NCBI GenBank assembly: GCA_003552745.1
Contig: PUOG01000203.1
Span: 1-8,021, forward strand
Direction of reading: 5' to 3'
Length of the DNA: 8,021 nt
Origin: Spirochaetaceae bacterium
GTDB lineage: Bacteria > Spirochaetota > Spirochaetia > DSM-27196 > SKKC01
This document shows, in pieces, positions 1 to 6,371 of the stretch. A program made the translations under genes and the position numbers. How positions within the stretch are numbered: the stretch's first letter is position 1; the number at the start of each line of letters is the position of its first letter. Under the pieces are notes generated by a model. The model made no database searches and was not told the origin of the DNA. It saw only the letters and a program-made list of their open reading frames with translations.

Positions 1-580
1 CGGTTATAAGCACGCCGATCCCCTTCTCGGACAGCGCTCGAATGATCTGTTTGATCTCGAAGACCGCGATCGGATCGATACCGGCGAACGGTTCGTCGAG
101 CAGCAGAAAGTTCGGTTCGATGGCGAGGCTGCGAGCAAGCTCGGTGCGTCGGCGCTCCCCGCCGCTGAGCGTATACGCGGGTTGGCGCCGATTCTGGGTG
201 ATGCCGAGCTCTTCGAGGAGCACCTCGAGCTGTGCGCGTTGCTGCGCCCTGGTCAGATCGCGTCGCATCTCGAGAATCGCCATGATGTTGTCTTCTACGG
301 TGAGTTTGCGAAAAACTGAAGGTTCCTGCGGGAGGTACGAGATCCCCGCACGAGCTCTGCGGAACATCGGTTCGCGGGTGATGCGACGATTGTCGAGAAA
401 CACGTCTCCGCCATTGGGGCGAATGAAGCCGACGATCATGTAGAAGACCGTGGTTTTTCCCGCGCCGTTCGGACCGAGAAAGCCGACGATTTCGCCGTTC
501 CGCATGAGGAAGGTCACACCGCGGACGACTTCCTTGCGCCCGAACGATTTTCGCAATCCACGCGCCTCAAGAGTCGGCAT
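1..580 (-). CDS. lptB: LptB, ATPase of the Lpt lipid exporter (partial, C-terminus off the window)
   Basis: Cytoplasmic ABC ATPase that, with LptF/LptG, powers extraction of lipopolysaccharide-type lipid from the inner membrane and its transfer to LptC and LptA. The 193 visible residues show Walker [10 protein letters not shown] (36-44), the Q-loop in SYLPQEP (Q85), the signature LSGGE (138-142) and Walker B FLLLDEP with catalytic Glu163, followed by FAGIDP. The run [20 protein letters not shown] (80-99) is typical of LptB rather than of generic ABC ATPases. The family is about 240 residues, so roughly 45-50 are missing, including the H-loop His expected right after the last visible residues GVLIT. 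The ATG at 580 has GAGG six bases upstream, lying inside the end of lptA. The start overlaps the lptA stop by 14 nt, which implies translational coupling. No frameshift or missing motif is seen in the visible part. Confidence 0.96.
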   Translation of the reverse strand, partial: MPTLEARGLRKSFGRKEVVRGVTFLMRNGEIVGFLGPNGAGKTTVFYMIVGFIRPNGGDVFLDNRRITREPMFRRARAGISYLPQEPSVFRKLTVEDNIMAILEMRRDLTRAQQRAQLEVLLEELGITQNRRQPAYTLSGGERRRTELARSLAIEPNFLLLDEPFAGIDPIAVFEIKQIIRALSEKGIGVLIT

Positions 581-1337
581 TGGTATCCTCGGATTCATCG
601 GGGGCCGGTTCGCCGGGCACCGTATCATCGTCCGGCCCCAATTCGTCACCAGGCACCGCATCTTCGTCCGGCTCCTCCTCGGGTTCCTCCTCCGGGTCGG
701 TGGTACGCAGCTCGGCGCGCACCTCACCACGCAGGCTGATCTCGTCGGCAGCCAGATCGACGAGAATCCGCGCGGCGCGATACTCATCATCTTTCCAGAC
801 GATCCTCGGAAGCCCCGACAGCTCGAGCACCTCATCGTCCCTGCGATATCGGGCGAACTCCGCCCGCGCTACCAGATCCTCACGCAAAATGCGAACACCG
901 ATCTGTACTATGGTCAGCTCACGCTCGCCCTGATACTCGATGAACCCCCCGCGGACGATCATCTCGTTTGCGCGATCCTCCATCTCCGCGCTTCCTTCCA
1001 CGCGGATGAGGTCCCGATCGCGATCCACAAACAGCGAGCCACCGGTGAGCACGAGATCGCGCTCGAGCTCGACGATCCGGAGGTTCCCGGAGGCACGGAC
1101 ATAGCGATAGTCGGTTCCGTAGAGCTCGATCTCGTCGGCCTGCACATCGATACGATCGGAGACGACCCGAGCATTGCCGGAGAGTACCGTACGCTCACGC
1201 CCCTCGGCGAACACCGAACGCCAACGATCCGCCTCGATCTGCAGATCTGCCGCCAGCGGCACGATTCCGACTCCGGCGAATAGCACCACGACCAGAAGTG
1301 TCGGTAGTAAGCGCGGAGAAATGCCGTGACGATTCAT
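567..1337 (-). CDS. lptA: LptA/OstA-like periplasmic lipid-transport protein with acidic C-terminal tail
   Basis: Probable periplasmic bridge protein of the Lpt pathway, which stacks beta-jellyroll units to carry lipid from LptC to the outer-membrane LptD. The protein is 256 residues from the chosen ATG. A signal peptide occupies about residues 1-30 (basic start, then hydrophobic [21 protein letters not shown], probable cleavage after LAA). Residues about 31-210 are short alternating beta-strand units (for example [20 protein letters not shown]) as in OstA domains. A 43-residue tail with no basic residue follows. The ATG at 1337 is preferred over the in-frame ATG at 1349 because GAGGTG lies four bases before it. 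The 1349 start, which gives an ATGA overlap with the lptC stop, has no ribosome site close by. The fold is recognised from pattern and context. The position between lptC and lptB makes the call firm, though overall identity to characterised LptA looks low. Confidence 0.88.
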   Translation of the reverse strand: MNRHGISPRLLPTLLVVVLFAGVGIVPLAADLQIEADRWRSVFAEGRERTVLSGNARVVSDRIDVQADEIELYGTDYRYVRASGNLRIVELERDLVLTGGSLFVDRDRDLIRVEGSAEMEDRANEMIVRGGFIEYQGERELTIVQIGVRILREDLVARAEFARYRRDDEVLELSGLPRIVWKDDEYRAARILVDLAADEISLRGEVRAELRTTDPEEEPEEEPDEDAVPGDELGPDDDTVPGEPAPDESEDTNADS

Positions 1338-1341
1338 CTCG

Positions 1342-1347
1342 CACCTC
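1342..1347 (-). promoter_or_regulatory. Ribosome binding site deciding the lptA start
   Basis: GAGGTG on the minus strand lies four bases before the ATG at 1337 and overlaps the lptC stop codon. It sits inside or downstream of the alternative ATG at 1349, so it can only serve the 1337 start. It also allows ribosomes finishing lptC to reinitiate on lptA. Confidence 0.7.
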
Positions 1348-1933
1348 ATTCGACGTAACGACCGCGAATCTCTCGCTCGAACGTGAGACTGCGCAGCTTC
1401 ATATCGGCCAGGAACCCGTACCCGGAGAGCTCTGTCCCGTCTTCCTGACGAATGTGAACCGCCTTATCCTCCGATCCGTGCAGCAGCCGATCCTCCCGAT
1501 CCCAGAACAGGTACTCGGTGGTGACAACCGCTTCCTCTACGACACTGGTGAATTCGATTTCGCCGTATAGCTCGACGTCCTCACTATCGTCGAAATATCG
1601 GGCGAAATCGGCCCGGCCGTGCGCCACGACCTCACCGTCGGCACCATACTCTTCGAAGGAGACGTCGTACAACTGCTGTTCCGCCGCATCGTCGTAGCGA
1701 AGCGCCGTCTCTGCACGGACGACGAATTGCTTGCGCCCGCGCCGTACCACGGTATGGACAAAATCGTCTATACGCGCGTTCGGAAGCGTGTCCGGGACCG
1801 CCTCGGCGATGCGTGCGTCACCATATTCGAGACTACAACCGGCCGCGATCACGGCAATAATCACCGCAGCAACCGGTATCGAACGACGCAGTCGTCCGCC
1901 CCACCTTTTATCGCTCGGACGAATCACGCGCAA
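1346..1933 (-). CDS. lptC: LptC-like lipoprotein, inner-membrane/periplasmic Lpt component
   Basis: LptC accepts lipid from the LptB2FG exporter and hands it to LptA. The 195-residue protein begins with a basic segment, a hydrophobic stretch (about 19-31) and the lipobox-like AAGC with Cys33. It may therefore be a lipid-anchored form, rather than the transmembrane-anchored form known from E. coli. Residues about 50-190 are beta-rich and end in YGFLADMKLRSLTFEREI, the closing-strand pattern typical of the LptC/YrbK family. The start is TTG at 1933, directly abutting the pyrG stop. GGGAGG, ten bases upstream and inside the pyrG tail, supports it better than the GTG at 1927, which would be 16 bases away. 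Length and position just before lptA fit the family. The lipoprotein assignment rests only on the lipobox and a Ser at +2. Confidence 0.88.
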   Translation of the reverse strand: MRVIRPSDKRWGGRLRRSIPVAAVIIAVIAAGCSLEYGDARIAEAVPDTLPNARIDDFVHTVVRRGRKQFVVRAETALRYDDAAEQQLYDVSFEEYGADGEVVAHGRADFARYFDDSEDVELYGEIEFTSVVEEAVVTTEYLFWDREDRLLHGSEDKAVHIRQEDGTELSGYGFLADMKLRSLTFEREIRGRYVE

Positions 1934-3607
1934 TCAGTTTGGTCCTCCCGATACGACGTCGCCGACCGCTTCGCCGGCTCGACTCTCGGCACCATCTCCC
2001 GATCGCCGCAGGCGATCGACAGCCGCCGAGATGAAACGGTCGAAAAGGGGATGCACCTGCGTGGGGCGTGAACCGAACTCGGGATGGAACTGGACTCCGA
2101 CCGCCCAGGGGCTATCAGGCCACTCCACCGCCTCCACAAGCGACCCATCCGGGGTCGTGCTCGCCAGCTTGAGCCCCGACTCCGACAGCCGTTCGCGGTA
2201 GCGGTTCGATACCTCATACCGGTGCCGATGCCGCTCCGTTACCCGCTCGGTGCCGTACGCTTCGCGCAGTCGTGTGCCTTCATGAAGAATCGAATCGCTT
2301 GCGCCGAGGCGCATCGTTCCACCGTAGTTGCGCACATCGATCTGCTCCTCGAGCAGACTGACCACCGGATGCTCGGTGTCCGGGGAGAACTCGGTGCTGT
2401 CGGCTTCCGCGAAGCCCAGCACGTTACGCGCCCACTCGATTACCATAACCTGCATGCCGAGACAGATGCCGAAGTAGGGTACGTCGTTCTCGCGGGCGAA
2501 TCGCGCTGTGGCGACCATGCCTTCAACACCTCGCCCGCCGAATCCGCCGGGAACGATTATCGCGTCGACATCGGCGAGCGCCTCCGACACACCGCCGGTC
2601 TTTTCGAGCCGCTCGGAGTCGATCTTCACCAGCTTCACACGGACGCCGTTTGCGATACCTCCATGAAACAGCGCCTCGTCAACCGACTTGTAGGCGTCGG
2701 CCAGTTCAATGTACTTGCCCACCACCGCGACGCGCACCGTTTCTCTCGCCTCGCGATAGACGCGCACGACGTGCTGCCAGCGTTCGAGCGACGCTTCGTT
2801 ACACTCGATCGCGAGTTTGCGGCAGACGATCGCATCGAGATCCTGCTCGTGGAATTGCAGTGGAATCTGATAGATGGTGTCCGATACATCGTACGCCGAG
2901 ACAACCGCGTCGTACTCTACGTTCGTGAAGTTCGCGATCTTTCGCCGCATCTCCTCTTCCATCGGACGCGGCGATCGACAGAGCAGGATATCCGGCTGTA
3001 TACCGATCTCCCGCATCTCTTTCACCGAGTGCTGTGTCGGCTTCGTCTTCAGCTCGTTACCGCCGACTTCCGGAATGAGAGTAAGATGAACGCTCAGCAC
3101 ATTCTCGTGGCCGATCTCGTGTGCCATCTGTCGGGCGGCTTCGAGAAACGGGATCGATTCAATGTCACCGACGGTGCCGCCGACCTCTACAATAGTGACA
3201 TCGACATCTTCCTGCTCTCCGGCCGCGAATATCCGCTGCTTGATCCGGTCGGTGATATGCGGGATCACCTGCACGGTCCGTCCGAGGTATCGTCCTTCGC
3301 GTTCGCGCTGGATGACCTCCTGGTAGATTTGACCGGTGGTGATCGAGTTCGCACGCCGCAGCGGCGAGCCGGTAAAGCGGGCGTAATTGCCGAGATCGAG
3401 ATCGGTCTCCGCCCCGTCGTCGGTCACGTAGACCTCGCCATGCTGGAACGGACTCATTGTTCCGGCGTCGACGTTGATGTACGGATCGACCTTGATCATC
3501 GTAACGGAAAGGCCCCGACTCTCCAGAAGACTACCCAGGCTTGCCGCCGCAATCCCTTTCCCCAGGCTCGAACAGACACCGCCGGTGACAATGATGTACT
3601 TCTTCAT
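1934..3607 (-). CDS. pyrG: CTP synthase (glutamine-hydrolysing)
   Basis: Makes CTP from UTP, ATP and glutamine, the last step of pyrimidine nucleotide synthesis. CTP then feeds RNA, phospholipid and CMP-sugar pathways. The 557-residue protein has both domains. The N-terminal synthetase domain (1 to about 270) carries GGVCSSLGKG (9-18), the DDGAETDLDLGNY block (63-75), EVGGTVGDIES (141-151) and LKTKPTQHSV (186-195, UTP/CTP site). The C-terminal class I glutamine amidotransferase domain (about 295-535) carries GGFGGRG (354-360), the nucleophile Cys382 in FGICLGMQ, and His508/Glu510 in QFHPEF. It is slightly longer than the usual 535-545 residues because of a polar C-terminal tail (about 533-557) with no recognisable domain. 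The start is fixed by MKKYIIVTGG, the conserved family N-terminus. An in-frame extension to 3742 would cross the divergent promoters. The ribosome site is 16 bases from the ATG, unusually far. It is the first gene of the pyrG-lptC-lptA-lptB operon. Confidence 0.98.
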   Translation of the reverse strand: MKKYIIVTGGVCSSLGKGIAAASLGSLLESRGLSVTMIKVDPYINVDAGTMSPFQHGEVYVTDDGAETDLDLGNYARFTGSPLRRANSITTGQIYQEVIQREREGRYLGRTVQVIPHITDRIKQRIFAAGEQEDVDVTIVEVGGTVGDIESIPFLEAARQMAHEIGHENVLSVHLTLIPEVGGNELKTKPTQHSVKEMREIGIQPDILLCRSPRPMEEEMRRKIANFTNVEYDAVVSAYDVSDTIYQIPLQFHEQDLDAIVCRKLAIECNEASLERWQHVVRVYREARETVRVAVVGKYIELADAYKSVDEALFHGGIANGVRVKLVKIDSERLEKTGGVSEALADVDAIIVPGGFGGRGVEGMVATARFARENDVPYFGICLGMQVMVIEWARNVLGFAEADSTEFSPDTEHPVVSLLEEQIDVRNYGGTMRLGASDSILHEGTRLREAYGTERVTERHRHRYEVSNRYRERLSESGLKLASTTPDGSLVEAVEWPDSPWAVGVQFHPEFGSRPTQVHPLFDRFISAAVDRLRRSGDGAESRAGEAVGDVVSGGPN

Positions 3608-3618
3608 CGGGATTTCAT
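3604..3618 (-). other. Possible four-codon leader mini-ORF overlapping the pyrG start
   Basis: ATG AAA TCC CGA TGA on the minus strand lies one frame away from pyrG. GAGGTGG (3630-3624) is five bases before its ATG, an ideal spacing, and its stop overlaps the pyrG ATG as ATGA. If the transcript starts upstream of 3630, this would be the best-placed start codon and pyrG would be translated by reinitiation. This reading conflicts with the promoter proposed at 3617-3646, which would place the transcript start downstream of it. Confidence 0.3.
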
Positions 3619-3646
3619 TATTTCCACCTCGATGGCTGCGTGTCAA
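3617..3646 (-). promoter_or_regulatory. Candidate sigma70-type promoter of pyrG-lptCAB
   Basis: On the minus strand, a perfect -35 TTGACA (3646-3641) is followed after 18 bases by AATAAT (3622-3617), five of six matches to the -10 consensus. Transcription would start at about 3611-3607, in CCCG or on the A of the pyrG ATG itself, giving a leaderless or nearly leaderless message. It is the only consensus-like pair I see on this strand of the intergenic region. The apparent ribosome site GAGGTGG falls in its spacer. Confidence 0.5.
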
Positions 3647-3662
3647 CGTGAGCTCGCGTCGA

Positions 3663-3691
3663 TTGACAGCGCGAAGCAGCGCTCGTATTCT
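3663..3691 (+). promoter_or_regulatory. Sigma70-type promoter of cheR-cheB-lipB
   Basis: TTGACA (3663-3668, perfect) and TATTCT (3686-3691, four of six) are separated by exactly 17 bases. The predicted start is near A3699, leaving a leader of about 37 nt before the cheR ATG. The spacer contains an inverted repeat, AGCGC (3668-3672) and GCGCT (3679-3683), which could be an operator or coincidence. This promoter is back to back with the pyrG promoter; the two -35 boxes are 16 bp apart. Confidence 0.6.
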
Positions 3692-3735
3692 CAACGGCAA
3701 AAAGGGATACGAGACAAGCCTTCCGGTCGGTATGC

Positions 3736-4554
3736 ATGGCAATTACACTGCAGGATGATGACTTCGACAAGTTTCGAACTCTCATTTACCAGGCAAGCGG
3801 CATCCATTTCACTCGCACGAACCGTTCCGTTCTCGAAAGCCGCCTGCGTGAGCGACTGCGCGACACCGGTGACGGCAGCATGGCCGACTACTATCGCAGG
3901 GTACGCGACGACGGCGAAGAGCTGAAATCGCTTCTCGATTCGGTGACAACGAACCTTACGCGCTTCTTCCGCAACACCGCGCACTTCGAAACCTTCGAAC
4001 ACTTCGTTCTTCCCGAATTGATCGAACGGAAGTCGCGAGGGCCAAGGCGAATTCGCATCTGGAGTGCCGGCTGCTCAACAGGCGAAGAACCGTACAGTAT
4101 CGCGATGGTTATGAGAGAGGTGCTCCCTCCGGGTTTTGAGTTCCGCATCATCGCTTCCGACATCAGCCTGAAATCACTGATGAGCGCGCGCAGCGGGTAT
4201 TACGCCGAATCGAAGGTTCGCGGCATTCCCGAACGTTACCTCGAGCGCTATTTTCGCCGGAAAGACGACGGGTACCAGGTCTCGAAGGAGATCATGGACA
4301 CGGTTACCTTCGACTACCATAACCTGAAACACCCGAGCGGACTCAGCGATATCGATGTGGTGTTCTGCCGCAACGTCATTATCTACTTCGACGAGGCTGC
4401 GCAGAAATCGACGGTACATCGGTTCTGGGACGTCATGAATCCGTACAGCTACCTGTTCATCGGACACTCTGAGTCGCTGTTCGGCATGAACACCCAGTTC
4501 GAGTTCGTACGAACCGAGTGGGCATGCCTGTATCGAAAGGACACAGCGGGATAG
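3736..4554 (+). CDS. cheR: CheR, chemoreceptor glutamate methyltransferase
   Basis: Cytoplasmic enzyme that transfers methyl groups from S-adenosylmethionine to glutamates of methyl-accepting chemoreceptors, for adaptation in chemotaxis. The 272-residue length is normal. The N-terminal helical domain (about 1-75) ends in TTNLTRFFRN (71-80), equivalent to the family TTNxTxFFR motif. The methyltransferase domain carries WSAGCSTGEEPYSIAM (109-124, the SAM-binding signature), Asp142 in ASDIS, VFCRNVIIYFD (209-219) and GHSESLF (243-249). There is no TPR or other C-terminal extension, so this is the stand-alone type. The ATG at 3736 has no clear Shine-Dalgarno. An out-of-frame ATG at 3732 is followed by an early stop and is not used here. 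It is the first gene of cheR-cheB-lipB, downstream of a good promoter. Confidence 0.97.
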   Translation: MAITLQDDDFDKFRTLIYQASGIHFTRTNRSVLESRLRERLRDTGDGSMADYYRRVRDDGEELKSLLDSVTTNLTRFFRNTAHFETFEHFVLPELIERKSRGPRRIRIWSAGCSTGEEPYSIAMVMREVLPPGFEFRIIASDISLKSLMSARSGYYAESKVRGIPERYLERYFRRKDDGYQVSKEIMDTVTFDYHNLKHPSGLSDIDVVFCRNVIIYFDEAAQKSTVHRFWDVMNPYSYLFIGHSESLFGMNTQFEFVRTEWACLYRKDTAG

Positions 4555-4560
4555 ACAGCC

Positions 4561-5706
4561 ATGGATAAGACATCGGTTCTGATCGTCGACGACTCCGCGC
4601 TCATGCGTAATCTCATCTCCAGGATCATCGAACAGACCGACGATCTGTCGGTGTGTGGCACGGCAATGAACGGAAAGTTCGGCCTCGACAAGCTGGCTCG
4701 CCTGGACCCCGACGTGATCGTTCTCGACCTCGAAATGCCTGACGTCGACGGGATCGGTTTTCTTGCCGAGAAGAGGAACCGCGGTTCGACCGTACCCGTA
4801 ATCATACTCTCGTCGCTCGCGGAGCGGGGAGCGAGCATTACCATGGATGCGCTGTCGCTCGGCGCCTCGGACTTCATCATGAAACCGACCGGGCGCGGTG
4901 GTCCGAATCTCCAGAGTGTGGCTACTCAGCTGGTGGAGATGCTTCGGTCCTACGGCGACGCGTACCGCATGGGACGAACGAAGCGACGCGCGCCGGAGCC
5001 GAACGAGCGCAGGGAAAAGCCGGAAACGGTCGAGCCGATCGAACCGCCGGTCCTGCCGCCCCGCACCGTGGAGTCCGCTCGCGGACTACCTGCGCGTTCG
5101 CCGAAACGACTGCCCGGACCGATACGAGTGATAGCCATCGGTGTTTCCACCGGTGGCCCGAACGCGCTGCGTCGCGTATTGCCGAAACTGGCTCCGTCGC
5201 TGCGCACACCGATTCTGATTGTGCAGCATATGCCGGCCGGTTTCACAACGGAGTTCGCCCGCAGTCTCGATCGCATCTGCGGATACGAGGTTCGTGAGGC
5301 ACAGGACGGTGATGTGATCGCTGAAGGCCGCATCCTGATTGCCCCGGGCGATCGGCATATGCAGGTCGAACAGAGGCAACTCGCAACGGTCGTGCGTATC
5401 AGCGATGACGAACCGGTCAGCGGCCATCGTCCGTCGGTCGACGTGCTTTTCGCTTCGGTGGCGAAGCATTACGGCAACGAGTGCCTGGCGGCGATCATGA
5501 CCGGCATGGGACGCGACGGTGCGCGAGAGATCGGGACGATATACGAGGAGGGAGGACTGACCTTCGGACAGGATCACTCTTCAGCGGTCGTGTACGGAAT
5601 GCCGCGCGCAGCCTACGAAGCGGGATACCTCCACCGACAGGTGAACCTCGACGAGATGGCCGCTGCGATCGGTGAGGCCGTCGAGAGCGTAGCGGAGCAC
5701 GCATGA
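4561..5706 (+). CDS. cheB: CheB, chemotaxis response regulator methylesterase/deamidase
   Basis: Removes methyl groups from, and deamidates, chemoreceptors once phosphorylated by CheA, opposing CheR. It has 381 residues and the standard two-domain order. The receiver domain (1 to about 120) has acidic Asp10 and Asp11, phospho-acceptor Asp56 in VLDLEMP, switch Ser84 and Lys108 in MKPTG. A linker of about 60 residues (128-187) rich in Pro, Glu and Arg follows, somewhat longer than in enteric CheB (about 350 residues). The methylesterase domain (about 188-378) has the expected triad: Ser196 in GVSTGGP, His223 in VQHMP and Asp319 in GMGRDG. All key residues are present, so it should be active. 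It starts six bases after the cheR stop, and its own stop overlaps the lipB start by 4 nt. Confidence 0.98.
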   Translation: MDKTSVLIVDDSALMRNLISRIIEQTDDLSVCGTAMNGKFGLDKLARLDPDVIVLDLEMPDVDGIGFLAEKRNRGSTVPVIILSSLAERGASITMDALSLGASDFIMKPTGRGGPNLQSVATQLVEMLRSYGDAYRMGRTKRRAPEPNERREKPETVEPIEPPVLPPRTVESARGLPARSPKRLPGPIRVIAIGVSTGGPNALRRVLPKLAPSLRTPILIVQHMPAGFTTEFARSLDRICGYEVREAQDGDVIAEGRILIAPGDRHMQVEQRQLATVVRISDDEPVSGHRPSVDVLFASVAKHYGNECLAAIMTGMGRDGAREIGTIYEEGGLTFGQDHSSAVVYGMPRAAYEAGYLHRQVNLDEMAAAIGEAVESVAEHA

Positions 5707-6371
5707 GCCGGAGATCGCTGGACATTGTCGACCTGGGGCGAATGTCGTTCGGTGAGGCACTCGCGGTGCAGCAGCGTACGGTCGAGCGACGTCTGGAAGA
5801 GGAGATCCCCGATACACTGATCCTCGTGGAGCACCCGCCGGTCATCACCCTCGGTCGCGGTGCGAATGAGGACGATATCGTTGCACCGCGCGAGTTGCTC
5901 GCGAGAAACGGCGTGGAAGTGCACCGGATTACCAGGGGCGGACTCGTCACATATCACGGCCCGGGCCAGTTGGTCGGTTACCCGATCGTGAACCTGTATG
6001 AGCGAGCACGAGAGCTGAAACGCTTCGTTACACAGCTGGAATCGGTATTCGTCGATGTGCTCGGTGGCCGCTACGGCATTCGTGCCGAGCTCGATTCCGA
6101 CGATCGCGGGGTCTGGGTCGACGGTAACCGCAAGATCACCGCCGTGGGAATCGCCGTACAGCGACGCGTGACGATGCACGGCTTCGCATTCAACGTCGAG
6201 CCCGATCTCAATCATTTCCGCTGGATTGTCCCGTGCGGGATCTCCGATCGGGGTGTTACGTCGCTTGCGATGGAGCTCGGTCGCAGCGTGAGTCTTGAGG
6301 AGGTGCGGGTACCGGTCATCGAATCGTTCGCCGAACGATTCGGCTATGCGGATCTATCCGGACGACTCTGA
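5703..6371 (+). CDS. lipB: LipB, octanoyl-[acyl-carrier-protein]:protein N-octanoyltransferase
   Basis: Transfers octanoyl groups from acyl carrier protein to lipoyl domains (E2 subunits, glycine cleavage H protein), the first step of de novo lipoate attachment; LipA then inserts sulfur. The 222 residues show the family motifs: LVEHPPVITLGRG (41-53), TRGGLVTYHGPGQLVGYP (77-94), catalytic Lys144 in NRKITAVGIAV, MHGFAFNV (158-165) and catalytic Cys178 in IVPCGIS. Length matches the family. The ATG at 5703 overlaps the cheB stop (ATGA), so translation is probably coupled to cheB. lipA is not in the window. The position behind cheRB is unusual and probably reflects shared transcription rather than shared function. 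The 3' end overlaps the convergent ymdB-like gene by 18 bp. Confidence 0.96.
   Translation: MSRRSLDIVDLGRMSFGEALAVQQRTVERRLEEEIPDTLILVEHPPVITLGRGANEDDIVAPRELLARNGVEVHRITRGGLVTYHGPGQLVGYPIVNLYERARELKRFVTQLESVFVDVLGGRYGIRAELDSDDRGVWVDGNRKITAVGIAVQRRVTMHGFAFNVEPDLNHFRWIVPCGISDRGVTSLAMELGRSVSLEEVRVPVIESFAERFGYADLSGRL
6320..6342. repeat. Perfect 11-bp inverted repeat at the lipB/ymdB convergent ends
   Basis: Arms CGAATCGTTCG (6320-6330) and CGAACGATTCG (6332-6342) are separated by one base. In RNA a practical hairpin would have a 9-bp stem and 3-nt loop. It lies inside the last codons of lipB (residues about 206-214), 11 bases downstream of the ymdB-like stop codon. No T-tract follows on either strand, so it is not a classic Rho-independent terminator. 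It could still protect or define the 3' end of the ymdB-like transcript. A second small dyad, CGGAT and ATCCG (6349-6360), lies next to it. Confidence 0.55.

Noticed and set aside
450..1283. 277-codon open frame on the plus strand opposite lptA and the start of lptB
   Set aside because: No ribosome site or family resemblance. lptA in the opposite strand has a signal peptide, OstA-like pattern and the expected neighbours.
3608..3742. 45-residue N-terminal extension of CTP synthase to an ATG at 3742
   Set aside because: The family N-terminus is MKKYIIVTGG at 3607. The extension is basic, unlike CTP synthases, and would occupy the divergent promoter region and overlap cheR.
2084..3925. 613-codon open frame on the plus strand opposite pyrG and running into cheR
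   Set aside because: It is the complement of certain genes, has no recognisable domain, crosses the divergent promoters, and arises from the GC-rich third positions of pyrG. Its composition is His/Arg/Asp-rich, typical of antisense shadows.
6320..6342. Classic Rho-independent terminator at the palindrome
   Set aside because: The stem is strong but no run of T follows on either strand, so I list it as an inverted repeat only.
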